DNA from: PALSA-1296 sp038322815
GTDB taxonomy: Bacteria; Bacteroidota; Ignavibacteria; Palsa-1295
Assembly: GCA_038322815.1 (NCBI GenBank)
Contig: JBBQGG010000003.1
Location: 1 to 64,000, forward strand
Length of the DNA: 64,000 nt
Direction: 5' to 3'
Within the stretch, counting starts at the first letter, position 1. Each line of letters opens with the position of its first letter. The position numbers and the translations under genes are program-made. The notes beneath the pieces are model-generated. The model had not been told where the DNA came from and searched no databases. It saw nothing but the letters and a program-made list of their open reading frames with translations. Shown here piece by piece: positions 61,933 to 64,000 of the stretch.

Positions 61933-62688
61933 TTAATGTTCTTTTGATAAATATGGCAACTTAATTGAGCCGTCATCTTCTTCGGTCAAACCGAGCCAGC
62001 CTGCGATCAATTTGCGCAATCTGATCCGGGCGCGGAATGCTATGGTCTTGGTATTGTTTTCCGTTCTTCCAAGCAGAATACCGATATCTCCATAGCTGAA
62101 TCCGGAATACTCATGCAGGACGAATACTTCGCGTTGCTCGATCGGCAATTTTGCTAATGCCTGCGAGATCAGCGTTCTGATTTCTTCCTGCTCATTTTGA
62201 CTTTCTAATGTAACACTTGCTAATGAGCTATTTAGTTCGACCTTGCCCCGGGAGCGGATCCATTCCCGGCGTGCTGCATTTAGACACGTATTACGTGCCG
62301 TACGGAAGAGAAGCGATTGGAACCTGCCGACCTCGGTCCGTTTCACGCGAAGCTCAAATATTGCCGTCCAAATCTCTTGGAAGGCATCTTCGGCAACACG
62401 TTGATCCGGGCACATCTTCCTGCAATAATGCAGCAGGGGCGCTTCGTACTTAGCATAAAGTGTTAAGAAGGCTTCATCGCGTCCGCCGATAAAATCACGA
62501 ACCAGAGCCAGATCGAGCCTGTCATCATCAGATAGCGGAATTGCTGCTTGTACCACCTCAGGGAGTGGTGCGAAAGCCTCTTCCGTTAGTTCGGATTGCT
62601 CTTCAAATGTTTCGATGATCTCTTTTTCCACCGTAGATTTTTTGACTTTGTGCTTCTCTCCTACTTTAAAAGACACTTGAGATGTCAT
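61933..62688 (-). CDS. ECF-type RNA polymerase sigma factor
   Basis: The ATG at 62688 gives 251 residues (the frame is open to 62721). An unusual N-terminal extension of about 75 residues, rich in Glu/Lys, precedes sigma region 2 (FLTLYAKYEAPLLHYCRKMCPDQRVAEDAFQEIWTAIFE, from about 90) and region 4 (LAKLPIEQREVFVLHEYSGFSYGDIGILLGRTENNTKTIAFRARIRLRKLI, from about 180). It is probably inactive until released by the downstream anti-sigma protein. Target promoters are unknown; the 277 bases upstream hold no other gene and no clear TAnnTTTG match. Confidence 0.85.
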   Translation of the reverse strand: MTSQVSFKVGEKHKVKKSTVEKEIIETFEEQSELTEEAFAPLPEVVQAAIPLSDDDRLDLALVRDFIGGRDEAFLTLYAKYEAPLLHYCRKMCPDQRVAEDAFQEIWTAIFELRVKRTEVGRFQSLLFRTARNTCLNAARREWIRSRGKVELNSSLASVTLESQNEQEEIRTLISQALAKLPIEQREVFVLHEYSGFSYGDIGILLGRTENNTKTIAFRARIRLRKLIAGWLGLTEEDDGSIKLPYLSKEH

Positions 62689-62998
62689 TTGGTTACAAAA
62701 AATTATGAGAAATTTTTGCAATATGCCGTTTTTAGCCTAAAATCGACGATTTAAGGAGGGGATTAATTCATGACCTATGGATAAATCTCAGTTTTACAAC
62801 TGGCTATCGCCTTCTTTTAGCTTTCGTTAATCAAACGAATTTGAGTTGCGAACCTTAGATGCTGGTAATAATAATTTAACACCAATATAACCGTCGTGTT
62901 ATTCTCCCTAATTTATTCATTTCGTAACATTAGGATACTAATTTGGAAACATCTGATACGTAATTTTGTGGTCAGATATTCATACTGTAAGATATATT

Positions 62999-64000
62999 AT
63001 GAAGATAGCCTATTTTGCCGGGTCAATGAAACCAGATCACGATGGTGTGACGAGAGTTCTCTACCGTCTTAGCTCGTATTTGAAAGAGCAGCAAACCGAG
63101 CACATTTTTTTCTCAGCGATAACCCCTCCGGAGAGTCAGCAAGATGTGCCAATGTATAACATTCCTTCCGTTCAATTTCCCTTGCATAATGATTACCGCC
63201 TTTGTTTGCCGGGGCAAAAACTTATTGAGGAGCGTCTTGCTCAATTCAGACCAGATATTTTACATATCAATAGTCCATGTTCGCTCGGGTTTGCCGCAAT
63301 CAAATATGGGGAAAAACATCACATCCCTGTTGTAGCAACATACCATACTCATTTTGCGAGTTATGCTATGTATTACCGCATAAAATTACTGGAGTGTTTT
63401 AGCTGGTCATACTTCCGTAAAATATACAATGATTGCGAGAAGGTTCATGTCCCTTCCCAACCCATTTTGGATGAACTGCATAGTCATAGAATAAATAATC
63501 TTGAGTTCATACCGCACGGAGTGGATACAAGTCTTTTCCATCCTCTGCATCGAAATACGGAATGGAAAAAACAGAATGGCATTGAAAATACATACGCCTT
63601 ATTATTTGCAGGAAGACTTGTCTGGGAAAAAGATCTTAAGACCTTAGCAGCAACATACCATTTAGTTATGTCCAGACGCAGCGATGCAATCTTCGTTATC
63701 GCAGGAGATTGACCCGTGCGCAAAGAACTCGAGGAATTAATGCCGCGGGCAATTTTTCTGGGTCAACTGAAGGGGAAACAGCTTTCGGAGGCGTACGCAT
63801 CGAGCGATCTCTTTGTCTTCCCTTCGACTACGGAAACATTCGGCAACGTTACGCTTGAAGCAATGGCGTCGGGCATTCCGCCTGTATGCGCCAATAAAGG
63901 CGGAGCAAGTGGATTTATTCAAGAGCACATCACCGGATTACTCGCAAAACCGCGTGATGCTGAGGATCTTGCGGAGAAGATCGAATTCCTCCTCGATCAC
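62999..64000 (+). pseudogene. Glycosyltransferase family 4 gene with in-frame TGA, continues past window
   Basis: The ATG at 62999 starts MKIAYFAGSMKPDHDGVTRVLYRLSSYLKE, a GT-B glycosyltransferase. The acceptor half has HIPVVATYHTHFASY and FIPHGVDTSLFHP; the donor half begins LLFAGRLVWEKDLKTL. At codon 238 (63710-63712) TGA stands where GT4 enzymes have the second Gly of GDGP (AGD-stop-PVRKELEE). The frame then continues to the window edge with GQLKGKQLSEAYASSDLFVFPSTTETFGNVTLEAMASG, including the E-x7-E motif. A single G-to-T change (GGA to TGA) would explain it. A truncated 237-residue product lacks the donor site. Confidence 0.75.

Noticed and set aside
63710..63712. UGA recoded as glycine (as in genetic code 25)
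   Set aside because: Many intact genes in the window use TGA as a normal stop (for example livH and murC), so global recoding is not tenable.
1..64000. tRNA or rRNA genes
   Set aside because: None was recognised by eye on either strand; a covariance-model search was not possible, so a missed tRNA cannot be excluded.

Overview
The window looks like a chromosomal contig from a Gram-negative member of the FCB group (Bacteroidota/Chlorobi/Kapabacteria-like; the exact phylum is inference). The evidence is: several secreted proteins end in type IX secretion (T9SS type A) sorting domains; LpxC and FabZ are fused in one protein; promoter-like motifs fit the Bacteroidota pattern (TTG or TTTG, then TAnnTTTG); lipid A genes are present; and MurE carries the DNPR motif of meso-diaminopimelate ligases.

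Layout. 1-1238: a cut-off gene and two small secreted proteins. 1313-3843: LivH and LivM branched-chain amino acid permeases, separated by a DUF433/PIN-like toxin-antitoxin pair. 3853-6188: a HIT hydrolase and small envelope proteins. 6458-12479: cysS, two OmpH/Skp chaperones, lpxD, an enoyl-CoA hydratase and dprA. 12737-17763: a 1276-residue T9SS cargo protein and a DUF2911/TPR protein. 17810-20031 (minus): lpxC-fabZ and lpxA. 20244-25224: a TPR lipoprotein/beta-barrel/TPR lipoprotein cluster, a LivJ-like binding protein and another T9SS protein.

25344-48367 is a nearly complete dcw (division and cell wall) cluster: mraZ, rsmH, ftsL, ftsI, murE, murF, mraY, murD, ftsW, murG, murC, murB, ftsQ, ftsA, ftsZ, then a MerR-type regulator. 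It has its own promoter followed by paired TGGGN boxes that look like MraZ operators. A decayed T9SS/BNR-like gene on the opposite strand interrupts it, two unrelated genes sit beside murC, and palindromic REP-like repeats fill most gaps.

48496-58499 (mostly minus): an acyltransferase, a small unknown protein, a secreted VOC-like protein (plus), dCTP deaminase, a 1521-residue T9SS protein and an OmpA-family outer membrane protein. 61251-62688 (minus): an anti-sigma-like protein and an ECF sigma factor. 62999-64000: a glycosyltransferase with an in-frame TGA, running off the window.

The most notable object is 58510-61022. It is a 2513-bp IS1595-family element whose 23-bp imperfect terminal inverted repeats and 8-bp target duplication (AAAATTTT) enclose three genes joined by 4-bp ATGA overlaps: transposase, an N4-cytosine-type DNA methyltransferase and an MvaI/BcnI-type restriction endonuclease. 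A complete type II restriction-modification system is therefore packaged as the passenger of a simple insertion sequence. The element landed two bases upstream of the start codon of the OmpA-family gene.
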